Shown piece after piece: positions 35,401-47,100 of a DNA stretch of 64,000 nucleotides. The notes below the pieces were generated by a model that was given only the letters and a program-made list of their open reading frames with translations, was not told where the DNA came from and ran no database searches. How positions within the stretch are numbered: the stretch's first letter is position 1; each line of letters starts with the position of its first letter. The DNA lies in contig OZ037765.1 of NCBI GenBank assembly GCA_964035545.1, positions 5,716,698-5,780,697 on the forward strand, read 5' to 3'. This DNA comes from Bugula neritina. Taxonomy: Eukaryota > Bryozoa > Gymnolaemata > Cheilostomatida > Bugulidae. The translations under genes were made by a program, and so were the position numbers.

Positions 35401-37067
35401 CCTTTGTAAGATTATTTATCTAAAGATGATTGAGAATGCAGAGTTGCCTGACCAGAGTGTGAATGAGAAACTGAGCGAAGTGTACAGAGCATTAGGTGAG
35501 GTGAAGCTGGAGGATAGCGACTACGGGCAGGCTACAGAAGATCTCCTTTCCTGTCTTCAAATCCAGAAAGAGTGCTTCACAGAGGACAATAGGTATTTAG
35601 CCGAGACGTACTTCCAGCTGGGCAACTGCTACCTCCTAGATGGGAATTATGACGCTGCCCTGGAGAACATGAACAATGCTAAGTCTGTAAGTCACGTTAC
35701 ACCCCCCCCTTCCCCATATTCTTATGGTTACTGATGGTACTGGTTGGTGTTGTCAGTAGTTGTCCGCTCAACAATTCTATGCATGAACCAGTTAGTCATA
35801 GTTGAAAAATACTACTCGCTATAAATACATAGTTTATCGCTAATAGTTTTCAATTAGGCTGCAACACGTCCAGTTGTAGACAAGTCTGCATGGAAAGAGT
35901 AGCTAAACTCATGGACAGAATTTAAGTGTAACATGAATTATATCAAACGAATGGCAATGTCTTGTCTGTTCTTCCAAATTTATCATTTTCTTTTACCATC
36001 AGATTTGTTTTAAATTTATTTTCTTGTCTCAAGGTTGGATGAGCCATTGTTAGTACTGATTCTAATAGAACCCGTAAATTAGGAAAGCTACCTTTTGTAG
36101 ATATTAGAGCTTCGAGTCTCCAATTTTGAAAAGAAGTTGACTGAAGAAATTAGTGAAGAAGAAAGCGAGAAATGTAACAAGGAATTGAAACAGTTGAGAC
36201 AATTGTTACCAGATGTAGTTTCTAAGGTTGGTTTTTCAATACATTATGCACTACTATTATATTAAATAACATTTTCATTCATTTCATAAAGTTGTATTAC
36301 GAGAAACACTGAATCGGCACCAGTAACTTGCTGTCGAACTTCTCCAAATACTCTCTAAAAAGTAATACTACAAGGGTTGATGTGTGTTTCACTTCTAGTA
36401 ATGAATTACTATTACTCAGCTGTTTGATACTTTGTTCAAAAATTAAATTGTATTTGGACTAAATCAACCATACACAATTATGAACTAAAAACCTCTAGAA
36501 TGTTGCAATTTCGGAATGGAAAGTTTTCAGTCTCAGCTCTATGAACTTTGGTGATGCTATTCATGGCAAGTTTTATTCATACTGAGTTTTCAAACTCTGG
36601 GAGGGGAAGTTCTAGTTAAGAATGGTGGTTACAGCTTCTTGCTTAATTACATTGTACTTTAAAACATTACTTTAAAATCAACTGCCTTATAGCAGTTGTG
36701 TATACATGCTAGGGAAAGCATCATTAAAATACTACTTTGAATTGCCTTCTCATTGCAGATTGAAGATGTTGCTGATGAAAGTGTTAATGCTAAGAAAGCT
36801 GAAACTGAAGTGAAAGCTGTTATTGCTAGTCAAAAGCAAAATGGAAGTACAACCATTGGCTTTGGTGAGACTTCAGGTTCTTCATCTGCATCTACGATTA
36901 CCACGCAGAAGGCCAATGATATATCAAACCTTGTTCGTAAACGAAAGCCCGAAGTTCAACCTGCTGAAGGGTCAAAGAAGGTCAAGTTAGAGTCTACCCC
37001 CACAGCTGAAGGAGATAAAGAAAATGGAGTCTCTTCCACAGACGAATGCTCGAAAATTAGCAGTTGA
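32403..37067 (+). CDS. NASP: NASP (SHNi-TPR histone chaperone)
   Basis: Eight exons give 1569 coding bases (522 residues): 32403-32542, 34004-34218, 34342-34413, 34596-34697, 34798-35066, 35351-35686, 36101-36226 and 36759-37067. Residues about 50-118 form the first TPR (GEYSQAVDLLGEACHILAAK). The acidic, Glu/Asp-rich insert spans about 119-266, as in animal NASP, where it interrupts a TPR. Further TPRs follow (YRALGEVKLEDSDYGQATED and YFQLGNCYLLDGNYDAALEN), then a helical segment (ILELRVSNFEKKL). The C-terminus contains a nuclear signal, VRKRKPEV...SKKVK. NASP binds H3-H4 dimers and linker histone in the nucleus. The acceptor at 34004 rather than 34009 is required to keep frame. Confidence 0.92.
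32640..33260. repeat. Degenerate ACTATT/AGTATT array in NASP intron 1
   Basis: The sequence is dominated by ACTATT, AGTATT, AGTAGT and GTAATA words with a loose 3- to 6-base rhythm and scattered CCTAGG and GGCCTA. It includes a perfect 23-bp inverted repeat (32854-32876 with 32903-32925). Similar arrays occur near 25380-26340, 42050-42540, 54760-55310 and 55950-56170. Confidence 0.7.
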
Positions 37068-37303
37068 ACATTTATTCTGTGCTATGAACTTTGTATATTG
37101 TTATTCACTGTTGTAGATAATTCCTTTCATTGTGCAAAAGTTTCCCTCCTCGATTTCTTTGTTATTTTGTATCATAATATTCACATTGTAGTCTTGACTG
37201 AATCTTACTGAATTACCTATAAGTAACATTTACGTACTAATTTGAATATAAGGAGTTTTTCTATTTGTATTTACTTGCTGTTGTCATTTAATATTTCTTT
37301 GTA

Positions 37304-37309
37304 AATAAA
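37304..37309 (+). terminator. NASP poly(A) signal
   Basis: AATAAA lies 237 bases past the NASP stop. The opposing UBAP1 signal begins 31 bases further on. Confidence 0.6.
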
Positions 37310-37340
37310 AAAGCTGAAGGCTCTTCGCCAAATAATAGAG

Positions 37341-37346
37341 TTTATT
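37341..37346 (-). terminator. UBAP1 poly(A) signal
   Basis: TTTATT on the plus strand (AATAAA on the minus strand) lies about 345 bases past the UBAP1 stop. It places the UBAP1 3' end next to or across that of NASP. Confidence 0.55.
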
Positions 37347-37689
37347 AGAAAAAATAAAAGCAGAAAGTGTAAGCTTGTTGAACCGACTAACAAATCACTT
37401 AGGAGAAGGGTCAACTAGCAATATTAATATATTAAATAAATAATTATAAAAGTTAATGTTAGCCTCAAATTAAGAACTTGAGAATAGTACCCTCTTGGTA
37501 AATGCAGTACTCCCATCATTTCATTGGGTGTACAGGACTGGGTTAGTTGCTTAACTAAAGAGTCAAGGGAGAAGAATCAAGTTATTATGACGCCAGTATT
37601 AGAGTTTGCAGAAGTATACCTCAACCCAAGCTAAATGACAGTTAAGTATACTGTATATATGTATAATAATTTTTAGAAATATTTGGCCG

Positions 37690-40600
37690 CTAAATTAACT
37701 TGTCAAGTGCCTTTTGTAGGTCCATGTCACAGGCCACCAATGCATCCTTTATTTTATCATTGCTGAAACCAAATTCTGAGAGTTTCTGATGAGCTTTCAC
37801 AAACTGTTCCGCCTGGAAATTAAAAGATTTCATCATATCAACACCAGTCTTGAAACTCATGAGTTAAGAAAACAATAATCAAATAACAAAATACAAATAA
37901 CAAACAAGAGTAAATTAACTGCAGTACCTTCTCGGAATCATTGGGATAGGAAAGAACAGCTTGCTCTGCAGTCTGCCAGTTGGCGCCATTGACTGTCACC
38001 TTCTGTACTGCACACAAGTGCTCCACCAGCTAAACAGATTAAGTTATACATTCAGCAATGGATGATAGTATTGTGACTGCCTTTTTAATAGTACTAATTT
38101 TAGTTGAGTTTAGTAAGGCCCCACAATGATAAAACATAAAATTACATTCAAATATAACTAAAACAGACATAGACATGATGGTGGTTACATTTTATCTATT
38201 AAAACTAACTTTATATTATAGAAATTTATAGCAGCAACAATTAACTTTATACTTCAGCAACATATGTACATATTCTGGCATAGTTGATTTGCATACACAA
38301 ACCTGTTTCATGTCAGAACCAACGAATTTAATAGCAGAACAAATCTGAGCTCTCTCAAAGCCCATAGAAAGCAAAGACTGCTCTACCTGGGGGTCTGTGC
38401 TCTAGAAACAAGAATACAATGGAAGTTAGTAATGAAACTTTAGAAGCACAAGAATGTTTGTTTGACCTCAAAACATCAGAATACATACGGAAACACATCT
38501 TTAATAGCCTGAAATGAAAAATAGATGAGATAAGAGCATTTAATTTAAGCAAGTACCACTTGAGCATAGTAAAGCTAGTGAAGAGCGAGTAGCATAAAAC
38601 ATTAACGGCATCTTTTAGCTTTGCACCTGTCACCAAATAGAAGAATTTTTGAACACACCTGATTGAGAAGCAGTTGGATGTTTGAAAGCAAGACATGTGA
38701 AGTCTGCAAAGTTACCAACAAACATATTTTGGAGAAAAATACATATAAGAATATCTAATTGAGCTAAAAAGTGCTTATCTCGAAACATCAAGTCTTTGTT
38801 TTTTAAAGAGCCAGCAATTGTAACTTTTGTTGCAATACAAAAAACTCTTTGTAAAAAAAGATTACAACTCACTGCTTCTGCATATGCGTGGTTAGAATGG
38901 GAAACAGGAGGTGCAGTTGTAGAGACAGAGCTTGGTAGTGCAGTTCTAGACACAGGGCGAGGTGGTGCAGTTCTAGACACAGGGCGAGGTGGTGCAGTAG
39001 TAGACACAGAGCTTGGTGGTGCAGTTCTAGATGCAGGGCGAGGTGGTGCAGGTGTAGACACAGGGCGAGGTGGTGTGGGTCTACATGGTTTATTTTTCTT
39101 CATATCTTTGTTCAGCGTGTTTTCAAACGGAGGCATTTGTGCTCCTACTGAACTGCCTAATTCATCTCCCATAGTGCCGGTACTGCTTTGTGGAAAAGAG
39201 GGCATAGTTCCTTCTGAATGTGGTGTTGGGGTCAACGATGGCCACTCAATACTTTGAACTTGATGATTCTCATTTGAAGATGGATGATTCATGGTTGCGG
39301 AGACATATGAAAAACCTTTAGGTGCACCGGGTGGTCGAAACATTGACTTACCTAAATCTTTCTGCAGAGCATTTGCTAGCGAGTGTACTTTACTATCAGA
39401 TTTAGCAACTTCATTCACTGCGGATGCACTACCTAACCCGGTATTATTAGCTTTCAAGTCAACTTTAGGTTTGGGTTTCGTTACTGGAGGAGGTTTGGGT
39501 TTTATATTTGGCTTTTGCTGAGCACTAGAAGAAGATACGCCAATGTTAACCGTATCAGCACCAGGACTAAACTGCACAGAAGGCAATGGTTTACCGCCAT
39601 TCAAGTCATTGTGTACTGATGGAGTTTCCACTGGCACTTGTTGCTGATGAGTGGTATTACTTTCATTTTGAATTTGTAGCTGATTAGAAGGCAGCATATC
39701 CCCATTAGCACTGACAGAGACTTCTGCTGCACCATTGCACATTTCCTTTTGTAGAGGTGGTGGAGTTTGAACACTGGAGTCAGCTGATATGGCAGCTGAT
39801 GATGAACTATGCTTGGCAATAGAGCCAGCCTTTGATAGTTGTAATGCTTGGGTATTGGCCAGTACAGATTCTAACTCTTTCATATCGTTAATCGTCTTCA
39901 ACTCAAGATTGTCAAAAGGATCCTCTGCTAAATTCTCAAAATCTTGTACATTGACATAATATGGGTTTGACTCTCTTTTGCTGCTCGAGCTTTCAGCCTC
40001 CGGTGAGACACGCTGAGGAAGTAAAATGGTGTCAGATATGACAGGTGCTATAGAAACGGGTTTTGTATTTTCCAGTTTATTGGTTGAATAATGAAGAGAA
40101 TTTGCTAGGGATTGAGCAGGTGGGGGGTTCACCGCTTTGGCTGCTTCCTCCTTCTGTTTGTCGGCACGTTTTTTCTCCTCTATTTTCTCTTCTTTTAACT
40201 TAGCCTGTGCTCTTTCTGCTTGAACAAAGTCTTCGTGCCATTGAATGTAGCCTTTCTCGGTTGTATACTCATACTACATAAATTAATATCATATCAAAAC
40301 ACAGCAATCTTTTCATATTTTACAGAATAGTATTTTGAAATATGATTAGAATGTTGAACACAATGAAGCTAGCAGTAATATGCTAGTATTACGTACCTTA
40401 AAGTTAAATACTTTTGATTGAGCTACATTAAATCTCAGAGGAGGCAAGACATCCTGAAAAATACATTTGCTGTTTTATTTGTAAATGACTGATCAATTCA
40501 AGAGATACGTGATGTATGTTTACAATATCATTCAGTAACAGACAAATAATTAAGTTGACTAAGATTAGTTTATAAATCAAACCCGTTTGGGTGCTTTAGG

Positions 40601-41102
40601 CCTGAAGTTCTCAGCAATTCGCATAGGTACACCATCCAGAACATAATGTGTAGCTAAAATATTATATCTAAAGGTACAAAGTCTATTAATAAAATGTCAT
40701 AAATGTTGCTTCTCTGACATGTTCTGTTAAACCACATTTCTTCTTGTGAAAATGAAAAATAATTGTTGTTACAATAATTTCTCTTTATTGTAGCCTGGCG
40801 ATGACCAACAACTTTAGCTTTGACTCCAACAGCTAAACCATAGATCTCTGCTTCAGACAACAGCTTTTATCAATCTCATTACAAAAGATAATCTGGAATT
40901 TCCTACACAACTTGCCATAAATTTTTATTCAACACAATTTTTATATACTTTGGAGCTATTAAAAAAATTCAACATATGACTAAAGGAAGTAGATTGTTAA
41001 CAGAAAATAAAGCTAAATATTATTATTAAAACATTATGTTAGGTTTTACTAAGCAATACTTCACTTACCATTGGTAACTGATATCCAGGGATCATTTGCC
41101 AT
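37690..41102 (-). CDS. UBAP1: UBAP1, ESCRT-I ubiquitin-binding subunit
   Basis: Nine exons give 1950 coding bases (649 residues): 41102-41069, 40653-40583, 40453-40397, 40273-38873, 38703-38659, 38508-38489, about 38399-38303, 38029-37928 and 37812-37690. Residues about 15-100 form the UMA-type ESCRT-I-binding region (YVLDGVPMRIAENF, VFNFKYEYTTEKGYIQWHED). A central motif EDPFDNLELKTI near 170-182 is diagnostic for UBAP1. A disordered region with a proline-rich repeat follows, then C-terminal UBA repeats (VEQSLLSMGFERAQICSAIK; LSEFGFSNDKIKDALVACDM). UBAP1 sorts ubiquitinated cargo at endosomes. It is longer than human UBAP1 (about 502 residues), mostly in the linker. The acceptor of the seventh exon could be two bases off. 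Confidence 0.88.
38895..39085 (-). repeat. Coding minisatellite in UBAP1 (proline-rich)
   Basis: Imperfect units of about 30 bases on the theme GGTGCAGTTCTAGACACAGG (plus-strand reading) encode repeats such as APPRPVSRTAPPRPVSRT within the disordered UBAP1 linker. The period is a multiple of three, so copy changes keep frame. The PxxP-rich product could bind SH3-type partners; this is inference. Confidence 0.8.
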
Positions 41103-44100
41103 TCTCAATGACTACAGTTGAGAGCTGAAATGATTCTGTAGCATTAAATTACAGGCAAAAAATTCTATCACCCTTTCATAGTATCACACTTGTCTGCAAA
41201 ATTTAAATTAAAGAACCAAACTAGAAGTTGAGACTTGAAAACTTTATGATTGGCATTTATAGCCACAGACTATACTTCACATCGAGAAAGTCTATTACAA
41301 AATAAGTAAATGAAGCATTAGATAGATTTAATAACAGGCCAAATTCAAAATAAAATTTCAAGTTCCTAATAATTGAAAATTATCGACTCCTGTGTGAAAG
41401 TTGAAGCATGTTTCAGTGACAGAAAACTCTAATTATTGCTTATTTAAGTAAAATGAGTTTATAGGAGCATAAATATTCTTATTATTTGCAAGTGCAAGCC
41501 TTAAGAAAGGAAAAGCCTATATACACAATAATTTCTGAATGTTATAAGCAAAATTTATCAAGTAATCCTCAAGATAACAAAATGATACTAAATAAGTAAA
41601 AATCTATTTGCTGGAATTTTTAGTAGCACTAGGATAAAGTTGGGGGATTTTTGTTGACTTGTGAAATGGTTTTGCATATAAAAAAAGTTTAACTATCCAA
41701 GCAGCAACCTCATACAAAAACTAGATTCATGTAAATAATACTATCACTAATTTTATATTAGTGCTTCAACAATTTAGTAAATCTACTTGAGTCATAAAAT
41801 TTTGAGTACTTGATTAAAAAATACTAAAGCTAGATTTAGGACCTAAAATTATAGACTTTGACTTTGACACACAACAATCGTAAAGACCCGTCAAGATGAA
41901 GAATAGCACAAGCTTACTTTAATATATATGCATTCTCAAATATATTTGAAGAGAACTTTCCCCAAAAATAATACTGAATGAAAATTTTACTAAATGATAA
42001 CTAATATGAAGCTAAAGCACCCTGTTTTCCCATCTGATGTGCTTTGAAAACTGAAACTGAATATGATAGTATAACTTATAGTTATAGTTATACTATCACA
42101 TTCACTATCACATTTACCCTATGCCTAGGCTCATAATCATAGGACTAGGCGTTACTAACAACTCTCTTACTATTAGTGTATTACTATAAGTATAAATCTT
42201 TAGTGATACTGATACTGAAAGTGAATGTGATAGTATTATTATATAACTTATAGTTATACTTATAGTTTAAGTTATAGTTATACGATCACATTCAGTGATT
42301 CACTATCACTACTTTAACTTAGTACTTATACAGTGAGTTATAGTTATACTTATAGTCACTATAACTATAAGTATAACTTATAGTTATAAGTATAAGTATA
42401 ACTTATAATGTAGTGCATAACTATAGTCTACAACTATAAGTATAACTGTATAAGTATTCTGTAAGTGTGTTACTGTTAATATTCATATTCATATTGTAAT
42501 TTAAATTTTTATTACACTTAACTTAATCTTATACTAATACTTATAGCTAGCTAGAGTAGGCATAAAATTTAAATTCCAATACAGAAGTACTCCATATTTA
42601 ATAATTTACATTAGGTATTCCCACAAACCCGTTAAACAAAACATAAATGATTCACTTCCACAATGATGATGACTAAGAATAAGTAAAGGTTTTGAGTTGC
42701 ACATCGAAATTTCCCCAGGAAACTGATTGACCTTCTGCAACTTTAATTTAAATTAATAGTATAAGCACTTGAATACTGCTAGCAGATCAATGGTAAACTT
42801 TATAAAATACTCTTTACTAGAATCGCTAAAACTTTAAATTATTGAGCTGTGTTTTACTAACGGAGTTATCCTTTCCTGCAAAAGAAGTTGAGGGAGTAAT
42901 TGTACCAAACTTCAGGTTCTTTTGAAATGTTTTAAGTAACTTGGCAATTTATTACTGCACATTATTTTCATAGTATAATATTTTCAAAACGCTGTATATT
43001 ATATAGTGTTCTAGCAATATGCAATGACCAATGCACATTTAATCAAAGCTTGCTCTAAGACCCTGATTCTATTACCTGTACTTATAGCAATATATTATAC
43101 TACCATAATATTTTTGTATGGATGTTTCACTTAACCTGAATACTATGTGCATGGAAGCTGTCACACTAGTGCTAATCGCTGTTCTATTATCTAGGTTGCT
43201 GCAGATGCTAGAAGTACATCATAGTATGGGAGTAGTTGGTCATTACATTGAAAACTTAATTGCTGTACATACCAGTCTCAAAAGCTTAGCAACAAGAGAA
43301 GGGCACTTGCAATACAGTAAATACACCGATATTGTATTTAATGAGATTATTTTACTCCAAGACAATTTTCTGCAACATCAAGTAGCACAATCACACAACT
43401 GCATAAAATCTACCTAATCATAATGGTTAGGCTGCAATTAAATTAAAATCTTCAACTTAATGGACTTCCATTTAGCAGGTCTCTAGCTACAAGCACTGAT
43501 GTCGGACAAAAAATTTCAATTCTTCAGCCAGCAGTATCTTCCACATACTACAGATTTCTAAATAACAGGGCTCAACTTTTTAATGTAAGGACTAAAGTAG
43601 CCATCTTCTGCATGTCTAGTGGGATAATTACTATACAACTATATTTCAGTAGTTGTATGGCATTTTTATTTTGTGTTACCATCACTTTAATGCCAACCAA
43701 CAATAGTCCAAATAGTAATAATGCATGCAATATGTGAAAAAACTACAAAATCAGCTACAAATTCAAACTTCATAACATAAAAACTGTAACAAAACACATT
43801 TAATCCATTGTCTTTATTTGTACAGAAATATTTTACCAAAGATGTTGAAAGCTTTTAATCATTTTTAAAAGCATATATAAAAAATATCAGTTACCAATAA
43901 ACGCACAGACAATAGAAGTTTCATAATCTAAAACTACGAAATTATGTTTGTACATGATATATACATAAATCATGATAAAATGTGTGTAAAATATACAAAG
44001 AATTTGTAAGAAATTTGCATTCTATAATACACAAGCTTCAATCTCTTCGCAGTGAAAAGATATTAGCATCTGAGCCATTGTAATCAACAAGTCAAATAGT

Positions 44101-44113
44101 AGTGATGTGCACT
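41103..44113. other. Intergenic region with TATAGTTATA-type low complexity
   Basis: It holds the UBAP1 promoter side and the 3' flank of the phosphatase gene. About 42050-42540 is a dense array of ATAACTATAAGTATAACTTA-like words with many self-complementary runs. A poly(A)-type TTTATT for the phosphatase (minus strand) is at 43813-43818. A 99-codon plus-strand ORF at 43118 has no coding features I trust. Confidence 0.5.
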
Positions 44114-47100
44114 CTATGTAGTATCGAGTCTTATCAACCTAAGTTTGTTACTATCAGCTAACACGCAGGCAGCATCATTGCTGCCGCCACAGTAACCTGA
44201 AGAGGAAAATACAGTCAGCAGTTTGCCTCTCTGTTGAACCTAAACATAAACAATACAAGTCACAGACAGGGAGAAAGAGCTTACGCTGTATATAATAACA
44301 GTAGAATATTAGAATGAGCTAACGTTGTATATAGTCACTGTGTTTCCATTTTTATCGCATTATGCGAATGGATGCTTATATGGATGAATTTATGGTTGCA
44401 GTTTGCATAAACTTGTAATTGTGGTTTCACTTAATGCAACTGTTTCCAAACATCCAATAAAAAGTCTATTTACATAATGCAAAGCTTGTAAACGCAGTGT
44501 ATAACAATATAACAAATATTATCACACACAAACCTGGAAGCCACTCTGTTGAACCTCGTGTGCACGAATAACATGCGACAGTCCATTTCTTGTTAGGAAA
44601 CCCATCAAAGCCTCGACATTCCAGAAGAAGGCAGTACCTAAAACAAAATTTAGCAATAAGATGAAACTTCAGTATGTAATATACACAGTGGAGTCACAGG
44701 TGAAATATGTAAAACTGTATATACACAGTGGAGACACAGGTGGGATATGTAGAACTGTATATACAGAGTGGAGTCACAGGTGGGATATGTAGAACTGTAT
44801 ATACACAGTGGAGTCACAGGTGGGATGTGTAGAACTGTATATACAGAGTGGAGTCACAGATTGAGTTCAGAAACAACCAATAGAAAGTTAAGAACACACG
44901 GAACAAATGACCTTCAGTTTATATATTTATGTACATCCATCATACCTCTACGAGAGTTGAAGACGAAACCATTATTTGATTTCAGCTCCTTCTCTTCCTC
45001 TTCAGAAAACTGATAAGAATTGTTAACCGGGTCACTCCACATGATCTCCCAGGCCAAAGGACTTTCAAACTCCGGGTCAGACAAGGGGACTGGGATGTCG
45101 TCAATTGCATCCAGCATACCATCACCATGTGCTATGGATGGAATGCCTCCATGCACACAGAATATCTGCAAACACGTTCTGATACAACAATCCAGTTGAA
45201 GTCAGCCAATAAATACAAGACAAAGTAAAATATCAACAAATCAAATTTGACCTAGAATTTGCCTATAACAAGCTGCTCATGTACTATTTACTTTGGGCGC
45301 CTATTGATGACATATTATTGCCAACCTAACACTTTGCTATCCTAATGACCCATTTACCTTGTTGTCTATGACAGCGGCTAGAGGCATGACATCAAAGCAT
45401 TCGTTGATGGTGTCCCACACTTTCAGGCCAACCTGGTCTCCAAACTTTTCGAGACACTCTCGCTTGAAGTTAAAGTTCTCTTGTACAGACCTCAGCTCGT
45501 GATTCCCACGTAACAGAAAGAACTTACTAGGAGCCAAGACTTTTTGTGAGAAAAGATAAGAAACTACCTGAAAGAAAGCGAAGCGTCCAAGTAACTTTTT
45601 TGAAGTATGATATTATCAGTAAGAATTAACTTCACAAAGTGACTTTCATGTTGACATTACAGGAGCAGCCAGAGCACTGTAGCCTTTATTCCTACACACA
45701 TCTCTATACCGTATGCCCCCCCCCCCTACACATACCTCTATACCGTATGCCCCTCTATCCACATAATCTCCAAGGAAGAGGAAAGATGAAGGGGTCACCA
45801 AAGGGCCCATTCTCCACAAAACCTTCTCAAAGCACACCAAATCATGGTAGTTGCCATGTATATCACCTGCAATGCAGTGGGAGAGGTGAACAACTGCTCC
45901 TTAAACTAAATAATCAGATCTTTCATTGGTTGCAGTTGAAAAGAGCAGAGAGATTACATCCTCACATGACGCGTCAAGAGAAGACAACTTACCGAGAATA
46001 TAGACAGGGGAGCGAAGTCTGAGTAGCCTGGATTCAGTTCTCAGGAGATCCTTCAGCTGTTCACACATGGCCAGCAGACACTTGGCAAAAGCAGTCATAT
46101 CAACTTCTCCCCAGTCAAATGCTTTCTGTAACACACATACATGCGTGCGGTAGGTGAACTCTGACAGAACTACAAGGTGTTGAGGTGGACATGAACTTAC
46201 TACCTCAACATGGCACAAACTGGAACAGAATGTGAAGCCTACCTTCTCTTGTAGCGTGTCAGCGCCTGGCTTCTTCTTGATGGCCATCTCAAAATACTTC
46301 AATCCAGAGAGCATCTCGTTAGCGTGAGAGCCCTGCAATGGTACACAGAGGACCAAGTATAGAGCTACACTGGCTATGCACAGTTGACATTTGAGAAATA
46401 TGGCTAGCAAGACTATAATAACCGAAAACCTGCAGCAGGACATGTGCAAAATATTATGACATTTTACTACTAAAAGTATAGAAAATCATAAGAAGTTTGT
46501 GAGTATAGAAAAGTATAAGTATAGAAGACAAACGTGAAAACAGCACTTGTTTAACTCACCAAAAGTTTTAAGAAATAGTGACTGAGATTAAAAAATGAGC
46601 CTGTAGAAGCAATGCATACAACTTACTTTATTGAATGAGCCTGTAGAAGCACTGCATGCAACTTACTTTATTGAATGAGTCTATGGAGGCATATCTACTG
46701 TATCTCATCTTCTCCTTTTCCAAGTCCTGTGATGTCATTGAGCTGAAAGCATCCGTATCCTTCAGGTCCCACAATGCCTTCACGTCTATGAGAGCTCCTG
46801 AGCGACGCACTTTGACGGTGTGAGTGGCCAGCTCGTAGGGTCTCTCACTCAGGTAGCCCTGGTCGTTGTTTGCAGTCAGCATCAGGTCTGAAACATATGA
46901 AAGCAACTCAGTCTAACTGTGGCAGCTAGTGAGCAGGCAGCTAGTGAGCAGGCAGCTGGTGACAAGGCGGATGAGGAAAACTAATTGTAGAAGTTAGAGT
47001 TAACTGTAGCATTATCATGAAATAATTTGCTTGCTTTTGGTTTAAAAAATCAATTCACCATGTAGAGCAGTTGAAGAGCATATTGCAACTGCACTGTTGA

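Noticed and set aside
38796-39257. Plus-strand ORF rich in Gly/Val/Asp (GGAVLDTGRGGAV-type repeats)
   Set aside because: It is the complement of the proline-rich UBAP1 coding repeat.
40654-40860. 68-codon minus-strand ORF as an extra UBAP1 exon
   Set aside because: The UBAP1 frame is complete without it, it lacks a matching acceptor/donor pair, and it overlaps the intron between the first two exons.
43118-43417. A 99-codon plus-strand ORF downstream of the phosphatase gene
   Set aside because: No domain, no splice signals, ordinary AT-rich composition and no family resemblance.
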